Source: Streptomyces hyaluromycini (GTDB lineage Bacteria; Actinomycetota; Actinomycetes; Streptomycetales; Streptomycetaceae). Taken from it: 64,000 nt of DNA. Where the stretch lies: positions 1 to 64,000 of the forward strand of contig NZ_BCFL01000042.1 in NCBI RefSeq assembly GCF_002217755.1. Direction: 5' to 3'. Shown here in pieces: positions 1 through 7,204 of the stretch (position 1 is the first letter of the stretch; each line of letters begins with the position of its first letter). The notes below the pieces were generated by a model, which worked only from the letters and a program-made list of their open reading frames with translations, had not been told where the DNA came from and did no database searches. The position numbers and the translations under genes are program-made.

Positions 1-164
1 CCCGCGGAGCGGGATATGTCCCGGCTTGCCGGGACATAGAGCACGAATTTGCGCAAGCGCAATTCGAATTCCGGCGTAAACGCCGGAATGGAATTCCGTA
101 AACGGAATTCTGACGGGACGTCAATTCGCGCAAGCGCGAATTGAGGGCACCCGCGCAAGCGCGG
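1..164. repeat. Left telomere of a linear replicon, seven packed palindromes
   Basis: The first 13 bases, CCCGCGGAGCGGG, are the conserved palindrome I that starts archetypal Streptomyces telomeres. Six further palindromes follow without gaps of note: arms 15-25/28-38 (TT loop); 44-54/56-65 (one-base bulge); 68-76/81-89 (TAAA loop); 91-98/103-110 (TAAA loop); 121-131/134-144 (AA loop); 151-156/159-164 (AA loop). Such structures fold the 3' overhang left by bidirectional replication and are the substrate for terminal-protein-primed end patching. Beyond palindrome I the sequence does not match the archetypal telomere, so it is a divergent telomere. The tap-tpg genes at 6.6-9.3 kb are the matching protein partners. 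Confidence 0.93.
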
Positions 165-880
165 TCGCCGAGGGCTGGCAGCAAGGGGGGGTGCATCATG
201 TGCGGGCCTGTGTAGCCACTGGGAATCCGAGGTGTAACCCCCGCAACGAAAGTGACGAACCGCCGACTCTACAGGTGTCGGCCCCGCCGCCAGTGACGGG
301 CTCCGCTTACGCTCCACCCGAACCCCTCCCAAGCATCCCAATTCACTTCGACACGTTCACCAATACCCCGCCAACATACACGTCAACCCGTCAACGATGG
401 GGCGGGTTGACGTGACGCATCACTCTGGCGAGCAAAGGAGCGGCCCAAGTGATGCATCATCGTAACTAACTGTGTAGTGCCTGGATCCTGGAGAGGCCAC
501 CACCTACCCGTCCCTAAAACTGCCGGTGGAATTCAGAATTGCACTGCCCAGAATTCCTCAGCCCCGGAAAGGAAGCTCCGATATGAGGTGCTGAAATTCA
601 GCGTGCGGAGGTACCGAAGCCGAACGGCCCCTCGGGCCGGGCGGCGAAACCCCGACGGAGATCGACCCCGCCTATTGCTGCTGCTTTTCCGTCACGGCCT
701 CAGCCGCCCGAGACTCAGAGCCGCTGATGCCGCCTACGGTCTGCGCGGGCCCACGGGCCCGCACGCGAAGCTGCCTCAGCCTCGACGAGGTTCGGCGGTT
801 GCCCACCGGTGGACCTCAGCCACTTATATCTACACAGATCAAGAACATGCTGGTCAGCGCGTTGCGCGTGGCGCGATGCG
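165..880. other. Subtelomeric gene-free stretch
   Basis: I see no convincing coding region here; open frames on both strands have no credible start, ribosome site or recognisable domain. It holds a 12-bp perfect inverted repeat at 379-414 (listed separately) and two similar short words, GTGCATCATG near 191 and GTGATGCATCATCG near 449, that may be binding-site fragments. Subtelomeric non-coding DNA of this size is usual on Streptomyces linear plasmids. Confidence 0.6.
379..414. promoter_or_regulatory. 12-bp perfect inverted repeat, possible operator
   Basis: Arms CACGTCAACCCG (379-390) and CGGGTTGACGTG (403-414) are perfect complements around a 12-base spacer. The inner spacer repeats the TCAAC word. 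No gene starts immediately downstream, so it may be a protein-binding site of the telomere region rather than a promoter operator. The function is inferred from symmetry only. Confidence 0.4.
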
Positions 881-1125
881 CACCGGCTGAGGGGACGTAT
901 CGCCGCCGATGTGTCCCGACTGAGGGGGCATATCGACCCCTCGAAGTCAATTGGAGGCGACACGTTCTGCGCTGGTGTGTCAACTGGAGGCGACATGCGG
1001 GGGCCGTTGTGTCCGGGGAGACGTCCGCGGTGCGGGAAGGGGGGAGATCTGTCCCCCTGGGGGGACACAACTTGCGCGGCATGTCGTGTCGAAGCGACAT
1101 GAGTGTCAAGCGGAGGTGACATACT
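880..1125. repeat. Repeat block (iteron-like), candidate origin or operator of the wHTH pair
   Basis: Three imperfect 20-bp direct repeats share the core GTCAA-N2-GGAGG-N-GACA: 945-964, 978-997 and 1104-1123. Between them lie a palindrome CATGTCG/CGACATG (1080-1086/1095-1101), an 18-bp inverted repeat TGTCCCCC/GGGGGACA (1050-1067) and two copies of CTGAGGGG-like words near 888 and 920. The block ends just upstream of two overlapping winged-helix genes. This geometry is typical of a replication origin with its initiator, or of a self-regulated operator. Which of the two cannot be told from sequence. Confidence 0.6.
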
Positions 1126-1165
1126 GCCGAGAGTCCGAAGATCAAGAGCGTGGGAGAACAGCCTC

Positions 1166-1870
1166 GTGCCGAGTGATCCGCAGCATCGCCGTACGAGCGC
1201 CCGTGAGGCGCCGCAGCCGAGCCTGCCACTGGATGATCCGGCTGATGCCTGGGATCGGCCGCTACGGCCCGTCAAGGATCTTGACGACGTCGCGCGGCAG
1301 TACCCGGGCCGGAAGCTCACGCTGGACAGCCACCGCAAGCCCCTGGAGTTCTACGGGCCGCCGGACCAGCCGAACGCGTTCTCCATGGACAGCCTGGAAT
1401 TCTTCCTCGTCATCAGCCAGTTCTTCCGCGAGGCGCTGCCGCTGAGGCTGATCCTGCTGATGATCGCCTGCCAGAGGGCGGGCGGCCGGATCCACCTGAC
1501 CCAGGAAGAGATGGCGCACGTCCTGGACGTGGCCCGCACCAAGGTCAACGAGGCTCTGGGCGAGGTCACGTCGCACGGGATCGTCTTTCGGGTGAAGCGT
1601 GGTGTATACCAGTTCAACCCGCCGTACTCCTATCGGGTGGCTGAGTTCATCCCGGGCACCGAGACGGTGGAGGCGGAGTACCGGAAGGTCGAGCAGCACG
1701 ACACGATTGCCAAAATCCGCGCCGACGAGAGCCTTCCCGACCTGGTGCGCTTCCCCTCTCTGGAGAAGATGCGCCAGGAGATCGAGCGGCTGCGTGAGGA
1801 ACGCGCGAAAATGCGTGCTGAGAGGCGTCAGGAACGGGCGGCGCGCAAAGAGAAGGGGGCACAGCAGTGA
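1166..1870 (+). CDS. Winged-helix DNA-binding protein (replication/regulatory), first of a coupled pair
   Basis: A 234-residue protein with a central winged-helix domain (roughly residues 75-155: a helix-rich part, then a recognition-helix segment around LTQEEMAHVLDVARTKVNEA and a wing ending VKRGVYQFNP) and a charged C-terminal coiled coil of alternating Glu/Arg (about 190-234). The GTG at 1166 is chosen because GGGAG lies nine bases upstream; an in-frame GTG at 1103 would put the start inside a direct repeat. It overlaps the next gene by four bases (GTGA). The winged helix resembles plasmid replication initiators and MarR/Crp-type regulators. With the repeat block upstream it may bind those repeats; a replication role is inference. 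Confidence 0.75.
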   Translation: MPSDPQHRRTSAREAPQPSLPLDDPADAWDRPLRPVKDLDDVARQYPGRKLTLDSHRKPLEFYGPPDQPNAFSMDSLEFFLVISQFFREALPLRLILLMIACQRAGGRIHLTQEEMAHVLDVARTKVNEALGEVTSHGIVFRVKRGVYQFNPPYSYRVAEFIPGTETVEAEYRKVEQHDTIAKIRADESLPDLVRFPSLEKMRQEIERLREERAKMRAERRQERAARKEKGAQQ

Positions 1871-2313
1871 GCGGTCTGCATTTCGCCGCAGTCAACGCGG
1901 AGGGCGTCGTCGCCGACCTGGACCTGCTGCCCGCGGCCTACCGGGTGCTGCTGAAGCTGCGGGCCCACAGCGAGGCCGGCGGCCGTATCGAGATCGACCA
2001 GATCACCATCGCCCAGATGCTCGGGCTGAGCCGGGCCGCGGTCAACGCCGCCCTGCGCGACCTCGATCTGGCGCAGCTGGTGAAGAAGCAGAGGGCCGGT
2101 GTCTACCAGCTCAACCCGATGCTGGCGGCCTACCTCTCCCCCGAGGACGCCATCGCGGCCGTGAAGGCGATGCCGAAGAGCGAGCGTCTGAACTCTCCCG
2201 GCTTCGCCGACCGCTACCGTCACGCGGTCACCGCCTACCAGGACCAGCTCGCCGAGAAGCGCCGGCGCCGGGAAGACGCCAAGCGGCGCCAAGCCCTCAA
2301 AGCCGTCTCCTGA
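1867..2313 (+). CDS. Winged-helix DNA-binding protein, second of the coupled pair
   Basis: A 148-residue paralogue of the preceding gene. It has the same winged-helix plan (residues about 15-90: IDQITIAQMLGLSRAAVNAA as the helix-turn-helix, then a wing ending RAGVYQLNPM) and a basic C-terminal coiled coil (EKRRRREDAKRR). The GTG start overlaps the stop of the upstream gene as GTGA, implying translational coupling and equimolar production, perhaps as a heterodimer. No enzyme domain is present. The likely role is shared with its partner: binding repeats near the telomere to regulate the operon or initiate replication. Confidence 0.75.
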   Translation: MSGLHFAAVNAEGVVADLDLLPAAYRVLLKLRAHSEAGGRIEIDQITIAQMLGLSRAAVNAALRDLDLAQLVKKQRAGVYQLNPMLAAYLSPEDAIAAVKAMPKSERLNSPGFADRYRHAVTAYQDQLAEKRRRREDAKRRQALKAVS

Positions 2314-2792
2314 TCCTGGCCACCCTGCCGGACGTCACGGCGCTGCACTCCACGGTGCGGCGCCGTTCTGGTTCTCTGGAACGAGCCGGTTCACCTGGTG
2401 CTACCGGGCGAGTGAAATGGCGAGCAGCGCGACCTGAGCGTTGCGTGCAGCACGGAGCCGAGTAGCAGCTGCTGCACCCGCGGTTGCTGCAGGGCGGGAC
2501 CGGCATGCCACCCGTGCAGCACCCTTGTGCCGCCTGGCCATGTAAATGCTGCGCGACAGACTCGACACCACCCCAACCACCACCAGGACCCCGAGCAGTA
2601 ACCACCCGGACACCGCCGAGCAGCACCCGTGCCGCACTCCGCTGCACAACACCGTCGTGCAGCAGCCGCAGGCCTTCGGCTGCTGCATCTCTTACCCCTC
2701 ACACCCTCACAGCGTGACGCCGGGTACGTGACACAAGTCGGGCTCGCCTGGGTGGGCCAAAAGCGGGAACCGATCCGCGTCGCCAGCGCGCC
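2314..2792. other. Intergenic region rich in GCAGCACCC/TGCTGCA words
   Basis: No credible gene on either strand. The stretch contains repeated GCAGCACC-type words near 2467, 2515, 2618 and 2659, and a 10-bp inverted repeat GCAGCAGCCG/CGGCTGCTGC with an eight-base loop (2659-2668/2677-2686) that could be a terminator stem for the upstream pair or a protein-binding site. Long apparent frames on the minus strand here are mirror images of the coding regions that follow. Confidence 0.5.
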
Positions 2793-2918
2793 GTGAACGT
2801 TCTCCAGGGCATGGAGCTCGTAGTCGAAGAGGCCGCGGTGACCATCAAGGTCCTGTCCGTGAGCGGCAAGCGGATGTCGAAGGGTATCTACAACCAGCTG
2901 CCCCGGCGCAGTCCCTGA
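2793..2918 (+). pseudogene. 5' fragment of the following hypothetical gene
   Basis: A 41-codon open frame from GTG (2793) encodes a plausible start region with the phrase VSGKRMSKGIYNQLP and stops at TGA 2916-2918. Shifting one frame continues sensibly (SDHDCTMEGPALG) until about 2955, where the original frame resumes as WGVVIDPKCC and leads into the next gene. Two compensating single-base changes, at about 2910-2916 and 2945-2958, would join everything into one roughly 262-codon gene. Either the gene has recently decayed or the sequence has a pair of indel errors. Confidence 0.55.
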
Positions 2919-2960
2919 GCGATCACGACTGCACGATGGAGGGCCCGGCCCTGGGGCGTC

Positions 2961-3581
2961 GTGATTGATCCGAAGTGCTGCCAACACATGTACGCGGAAG
3001 GCCGGGAGCACTGGCACGTCGTGTTCGAGTGCGATGGCGAGCTGGCGGTGTGGTGGGTACGGCAGGGGGCGAAGAACGCCCCGTACAACCTGATCGCCGG
3101 TGGCCCGTACGAGCCGCAGTCCCGCGTCGACGGAGAGTTCCTGGACGCCTGCGCCCTGGAGACCTACCGGGGCTCCACCGATTTCTTCCAGGGCAACATG
3201 TTCGCCCTGATCCGCGACGACCAGATCGCGGCAACGATCGAGGACACCAAGGTCTACCTGTCTTGCTCCGCCGCAGTGTTGAAGCTGCACACCGCCAGGA
3301 AGGAGCATCACGCCGCCGCACAGCGGGCCGCTTCGACACCGCCCTATCCCCCGCATATCAAGATCCCCAACTTCGCTGCCGAGGCCGCCGCGAAGACAGA
3401 GAAGGCGCTGAGGGCCGCCGAAGAGGCCCTGGAGCAGATGTATGACCAGCGCGGGCACAGTGCCCAGGATCTGTATCCCGATGTGGTCGCGGACGTTCGC
3501 CGCATCAAGCAGGCCCGGGTGAACTACGCCGTGGCACTGGAGGCAGTTGAGCAGCTTCCCCAGCTCTTCTTGGGCGCCTGA
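2961..3581 (+). CDS. Hypothetical protein (probably 5'-truncated)
   Basis: A 206-residue protein starting with GTG. The first half is rich in aromatic residues and Cys (HWHVVFECDGELAVWWV, then paired short blocks). The second half (about residues 118-200) is helical and Ala/Glu-rich and may form a coiled coil. No domain is recognised. The upstream fragment at 2793-2918 is in the same frame and looks like its lost N-terminus, so this start may be a secondary one. It sits in the same direction as the PIN-domain gene 78 bp downstream. The function is unknown. Confidence 0.55.
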   Translation: MIDPKCCQHMYAEGREHWHVVFECDGELAVWWVRQGAKNAPYNLIAGGPYEPQSRVDGEFLDACALETYRGSTDFFQGNMFALIRDDQIAATIEDTKVYLSCSAAVLKLHTARKEHHAAAQRAASTPPYPPHIKIPNFAAEAAAKTEKALRAAEEALEQMYDQRGHSAQDLYPDVVADVRRIKQARVNYAVALEAVEQLPQLFLGA

Positions 3582-3659
3582 GCGGCCGACGGAGCAGCGC
3601 GGACCGGGCGTGGGGAAAATCCGTGACTGGCTGCTTCGACGAGGGCCTACGCTCCCGTC

Positions 3660-4865
3660 ATGTACAGCCCTTACGCCCGCCCCCACCCGTTGACTGGTGT
3701 CGGCTTCCGGCTCGGAGTTTTCGACACGTCGGTGCTCACCACGGACGTCACGGCGGCGGTGTTCCGCGGCCGGCCATCCTCGATCCTGGACGGGATGCGG
3801 TACGGCACGCTGCGCGGCTTCATCCCGCACTATGTGTGGGCGGAGGTCCCCCGGGTGCTGGCCGATCTCAAGCGCGAGGGCGGCGCCTTCGACCTCGAGG
3901 CGGCGGAGCGGCTGTGGTGGCAGCAGTACGTGCCGCTGCTGCACGTCGTCTGCGTGAACGGGCTGCCCATGACGGCGGCCGCCGACAAGCTCGCCCAGGA
4001 GGACCTCAGCGACGTCGGCATCCTGCAGCTGGCCGGCGTCCTCGCGCCTGTCGTGCTGTTCGCCGAAGACCCCGACCTGATCCGCCAGGGCGTCGCCGTA
4101 CCGGGATGGAGGGACGTACGGGCCGCGCTGGGAAGGATCGGCAAGGCAGAGGCCGACATGGAGGTCACCGGCAACCTGGTCGTGGGCACCGGCTACGGCC
4201 TGTACGGCGTCACGCGCCTGGCCCGCGTGTATCCCGTGGCCGCCGGGATCGTGGCGGCCGCCGCCGGCGTCTACGCCTACCGCAACCGTGCCCGGTTCAC
4301 CGCCGACGTCCGCGCGAAACTCGCCCGGGTCGGCACGGAGGCCTTGAAGGTCCTGACCGAGCCGTACGGCCAGTACGAGCTGCACAAGCCCGGCTGGACA
4401 CGGGCGCAACGCGGCACCGCCGGAGATGACGTGCTCTCTCAGGTCGCCCGCCTGCTCGCCCGCGCGCCCGTGCCGATGACCCGTACCGAGATGCTCGCCG
4501 CCCTGCCCGCCGCCGTGCAGACGCCGCACCGCCGGCAGATGGACGGGCTAGGGCGGCTTCTGCACCGCTTCCCCGCCTTCTATCAAGTGGAGCCCGGCAG
4601 GTGGCAGTTGGGCCGGGCCAACGTGCAGGTACGTCGCCCCCGTCCATGGGAACGCCGCGTGCGGATAGACGCCTGGTCACGCCCTTCGGCGCGAGGCTGG
4701 CGGAACGTACGACCGGAATGGCTCCGCCCTCGGCATCTGCCATACCGGGACGGATTCCAGACGTTGTCCGCGCACCCCAGCGGATCAGTGCTCAGTTGGG
4801 CAAACTGGCAGGCAAAGAGAGCCGCCTTCGTACGCCAACTGGCACTGACTTGGGGGAACTTGTGA
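3660..4865 (+). CDS. PIN-like nuclease domain fused to a membrane segment and a winged helix
   Basis: A 401-residue protein in three parts. Residues 18-150 have the layout of a PIN ribonuclease fold: Asp22 in VFDTSVL, Glu62 in HYVWAEV, Asp118 in LSDVGILQL, then Asp137 and Asp139 in LFAEDPDL. These would form the acidic metal site. Residues about 188-213 form a small-residue hydrophobic helix (YPVAAGIVAAAAGVYAY) that could anchor it in the membrane. Residues about 255-320 look like a helix-turn-helix/winged-helix domain, followed by an Arg/Trp-rich tail. PIN domains usually occur as small VapC toxins; this triple architecture is unusual and no cognate antitoxin is adjacent. The nuclease assignment rests on motif spacing only. 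Confidence 0.65.
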   Translation: MYSPYARPHPLTGVGFRLGVFDTSVLTTDVTAAVFRGRPSSILDGMRYGTLRGFIPHYVWAEVPRVLADLKREGGAFDLEAAERLWWQQYVPLLHVVCVNGLPMTAAADKLAQEDLSDVGILQLAGVLAPVVLFAEDPDLIRQGVAVPGWRDVRAALGRIGKAEADMEVTGNLVVGTGYGLYGVTRLARVYPVAAGIVAAAAGVYAYRNRARFTADVRAKLARVGTEALKVLTEPYGQYELHKPGWTRAQRGTAGDDVLSQVARLLARAPVPMTRTEMLAALPAAVQTPHRRQMDGLGRLLHRFPAFYQVEPGRWQLGRANVQVRRPRPWERRVRIDAWSRPSARGWRNVRPEWLRPRHLPYRDGFQTLSAHPSGSVLSWANWQAKRAAFVRQLALTWGNL

Positions 4866-4960
4866 TCGTCCGGCGATTCCTTGACGACGATGGTGAACTG
4901 GCCCAGCACGTCATCCAGCAGCTCAACACTCCACTGGACTGGCCAGAAACGGAGGGCTGA
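4862..4960 (+). CDS. Small ORF overlapping the PIN gene
   Basis: A 32-residue frame starting GTG inside the stop of the PIN gene (GTGA overlap) with an acidic, helical sequence (FLDDDGELAQHVIQQL). The overlap suggests translational coupling, but the peptide is very short and could be the start of the following hypothetical gene displaced by a frameshift, because the next real frame begins without a clear start about 12 bases downstream. Confidence 0.3.
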   Translation: MIVRRFLDDDGELAQHVIQQLNTPLDWPETEG

Positions 4961-5094
4961 ACACTGGGCAGGTCGCGAAGATTGCTTCTGCGGCAGCCTG
5001 CGACGTCTCGTACAACCAGGCAGCCAACGGTCATCTGGCCGACCTTTTCGCCGTCCTCCCCCTGCCGGGCACGCCCAAAGGCGATGAGTTCTGG

Positions 5095-5442
5095 GTGGCG
5101 CTGGAGGATGCGGGAGGCGATGCCGCTCTGTACATCGACCCCGGCAACATGGGCGGTCCGTCCTTCGATCGCCTGGCCAGGGAGAACGGAGCGGGCATTG
5201 CCGACCGGGTGCTCAACTTTTCGGCAGAACTTGACGACCAGCAGCGCGACGCTGTGACCAAGGTGATCGGCGACGCACTGGCCCATGACACGCTCGTCGC
5301 AGGTGGGCGCTACCTCGGGCAGTTGTGGCTGCGTGACGCCGAGACCACTGCCTGGCATGTGCTGCTCGCTAGGCGCCGGCTGCACGAGACAGAGGACGAC
5401 CGTAAGCGATTCTTCGAGGTGAGGAGGCGCGGCCGCCGATGA
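5095..5442 (+). CDS. Hypothetical protein, possibly 5'-disrupted
   Basis: 115 residues from the first in-frame GTG. The same frame is open and protein-like back to about 4966 (VAKIASAAACDVSYNQAANGH, then a stretch ending FWVALEDA) but has no standard start there, so the true gene may begin in the neighbouring frame at 4862 and have suffered a frameshift. The body is acidic with a helical middle (DDQQRDAVTKVIGDALAHD) and a basic C-terminus. There is no recognised domain. Confidence 0.45.
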   Translation: MALEDAGGDAALYIDPGNMGGPSFDRLARENGAGIADRVLNFSAELDDQQRDAVTKVIGDALAHDTLVAGGRYLGQLWLRDAETTAWHVLLARRRLHETEDDRKRFFEVRRRGRR

Positions 5443-5540
5443 CGACGACTTGACGGAGCAGCGTTGCCAGGGGAACGGCATCATCTAGGACGCCCTGCTC
5501 CAGCCGATCGAGAGCGTGGACTTGCTTCAGCGGGTCCGCC

Positions 5541-6629
5541 TCACTTGTACAGGGTGACGATCGAAGCGATGGCGCCCACCACGGCGGCCACGGAGCCCAA
5601 GGCCGTCCAGAGGACTGCACCGCGGTTCCACCAGGGCTTCGGCGCGGCGTCGTCAGAAGACGGGCCGACGGTCGCGCTGGCGGTGGATTTGTTGGAGGCC
5701 TGCGCGTACGGGGCGCTTACGTTGACAGGGGAGTTGTCACCTGCGGTGATGTTCACGGACTGCCCTGCAGGCGGCTGCGGGTCCGGGGCCGGAGACTGGC
5801 TGCTCATGGCGTTCATCAGTTTCTTGTAGGCGCCGAGAACATCCTCGCGCGCGTGGGAGAGGGCTTGCAGGGTCTCGTAGTAGCGGGTGGGGTCGGTGCG
5901 TTTCCACTCGGGTGGAACTTCGGTGTACGAGAGGGTGTCCGAGTCTTCAGGGGGGAAGGTACCGCCGAACTCGTCGGCCAGGCGGCCGAGTGCATCAACA
6001 AGATCCTGGTAGAGCCTTGTGAGACCGGGGTCGGTGAAGTCGATGATGTCCTGCTGCAGGGCCTCCTGGGCGTCGTCTACACCTGCCGTCACCCGGGCAG
6101 GAATGCGGTGCAACGGCTTCCTCGACAGCAGGAACTTCATCCAGGGGGCATCCGGCGGAATGGTACGTGCGACCCGCGTCATCTTGTCCCTGTCAGGTCC
6201 CCCCGCTGAGACCGTCTGTCTTCCGACGGCCCGGCTGAACTCCTCAAGAGCGGAGTCGACCCGCCCGCTGTGGTGGGGGAACGCCTCGCCGTCTAGATCG
6301 CATAGGCGGCCGCCATTGCCAGGGTTCCGCAGATGCAGCTCGAACTGTGCGTCCGCTGCGGCCCGTATCGCCTCGTACAGGTCCTCGGCCGCCGAGATCA
6401 CTTGAGGGGCGGCGAGCATCTGCAGTTCCCGGAGTTGGTTGCGGAGATTCAGGACTCCGGCCTCCACCGTGGCCACGGGGAGAGGCACCGGGGCGTCGAG
6501 CGACTCGGCCGGGGGTGCGGTCCAGCTGCGATAAAGATCCGTCTGAAGGGTTTGTGTGGCCCGGAGGTAAGAACGGCAGACGTCCAGCACCTCGCCTCTC
6601 CCCCCGTCCAGGTAATTGAAGTTCGCCAC
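5541..6629 (-). CDS. Tail-anchored membrane protein in the tap-tpg operon
   Basis: A 362-residue protein. The first 250 residues are mostly helical and soluble, with a possible four-helix bundle around 40-100 and 170-230. A low-complexity linker rich in Pro/Gln/Asn/Ser (about 275-325) includes NITAGDNSPVNVSAPY, reminiscent of short beta-strand Asn/Gly linkers in stress sensor proteins. The last 20 residues form one transmembrane helix (WTALGSVAAVVGAIASIVTL). It begins with GTG 14 bp after the tpg stop, preceded by GGAG, so it is co-transcribed with tap and tpg. Its function is unknown; a membrane-tethering role for telomere complexes is only a speculation from the operon. Confidence 0.7.
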   Translation of the reverse strand: MANFNYLDGGRGEVLDVCRSYLRATQTLQTDLYRSWTAPPAESLDAPVPLPVATVEAGVLNLRNQLRELQMLAAPQVISAAEDLYEAIRAAADAQFELHLRNPGNGGRLCDLDGEAFPHHSGRVDSALEEFSRAVGRQTVSAGGPDRDKMTRVARTIPPDAPWMKFLLSRKPLHRIPARVTAGVDDAQEALQQDIIDFTDPGLTRLYQDLVDALGRLADEFGGTFPPEDSDTLSYTEVPPEWKRTDPTRYYETLQALSHAREDVLGAYKKLMNAMSSQSPAPDPQPPAGQSVNITAGDNSPVNVSAPYAQASNKSTASATVGPSSDDAAPKPWWNRGAVLWTALGSVAAVVGAIASIVTLYK

Positions 6630-6643
6630 AGAATGGCTCCGGA

Positions 6644-7201
6644 TTAGTAGTCGAGGTCCAGGTAGTCGATGTCATTGATTTCCACGTCCGACAGCCCCAT
6701 AGCGCGGGAACCGCCGTCCTGGAAGTACACGTCCTTAAACCCCTCGGCGATGATTCCGCGCATCTGCTGGTCGCTGGCCCCGGCGTCGCGGGCGTCGAAC
6801 AAGCGGCGGGCGTACTCCGGGGGGAGGTGCACGGTGAGTCGCCGGAAGCGGCCGTCGTCGGTCGTGCCGACCGGCGCGGTGTAGCCGAAGCGGGCCCTTG
6901 TCTCTACTGTGATTCCGCCGGTGGCGGCGGCCTGCTTCCGTCGGCGCTTGCGGACCAGGGGCTGCCACCGGGACCGCACCGCCGCGTCGATCTTGTCGGC
7001 GATGGCCTTGGGCGGGTGCTTGCGCTCGCCCTTGCGGTAGCGCTCCACCGACCGCTGACTCACCCCGAGCTCCGCCGCGACGGCCCTGGTCGTCTTGAGC
7101 TGCTTCATCAGGTAGCCGATCTGGCCCTTGAGGGTCTTGGGCGGCTCGTGGGTGAACGCCTCCTGGTCGGCGCGCTCGATGGCGTCTTCGATCTCCCGCA
7201 C
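6644..7201 (-). CDS. tpg: Telomere terminal protein Tpg
   Basis: A 185-residue protein, the usual length for Streptomyces Tpg, which becomes covalently bound to the 5' ends of linear replicons and primes end patching. It shows the family hallmarks: an N-terminal segment FTHEPPKTLKGQIGYLMKQL, a helix-turn-helix (TTRAVAAELGVSQRSVERYR), a basic nuclear-localisation-like middle (RSRWQPLVRKRRRKQA), and the conserved C-terminal stretch ending AEGFKDVYFQDGG. It starts with GTG three bases after the tap stop, so the two are one operon. Its presence matches the telomere at base 1. Confidence 0.95.
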   Translation of the reverse strand: MREIEDAIERADQEAFTHEPPKTLKGQIGYLMKQLKTTRAVAAELGVSQRSVERYRKGERKHPPKAIADKIDAAVRSRWQPLVRKRRRKQAAATGGITVETRARFGYTAPVGTTDDGRFRRLTVHLPPEYARRLFDARDAGASDQQMRGIIAEGFKDVYFQDGGSRAMGLSDVEINDIDYLDLDY

Positions 7202-7204
7202 CGG

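Noticed and set aside
2391..4529. A 712-codon open frame on the minus strand
   Set aside because: It mirrors the plus-strand hypothetical and PIN genes, has low-complexity His/Gly/Arg content and no ribosome site; the GC third-position pattern fits the plus strand.
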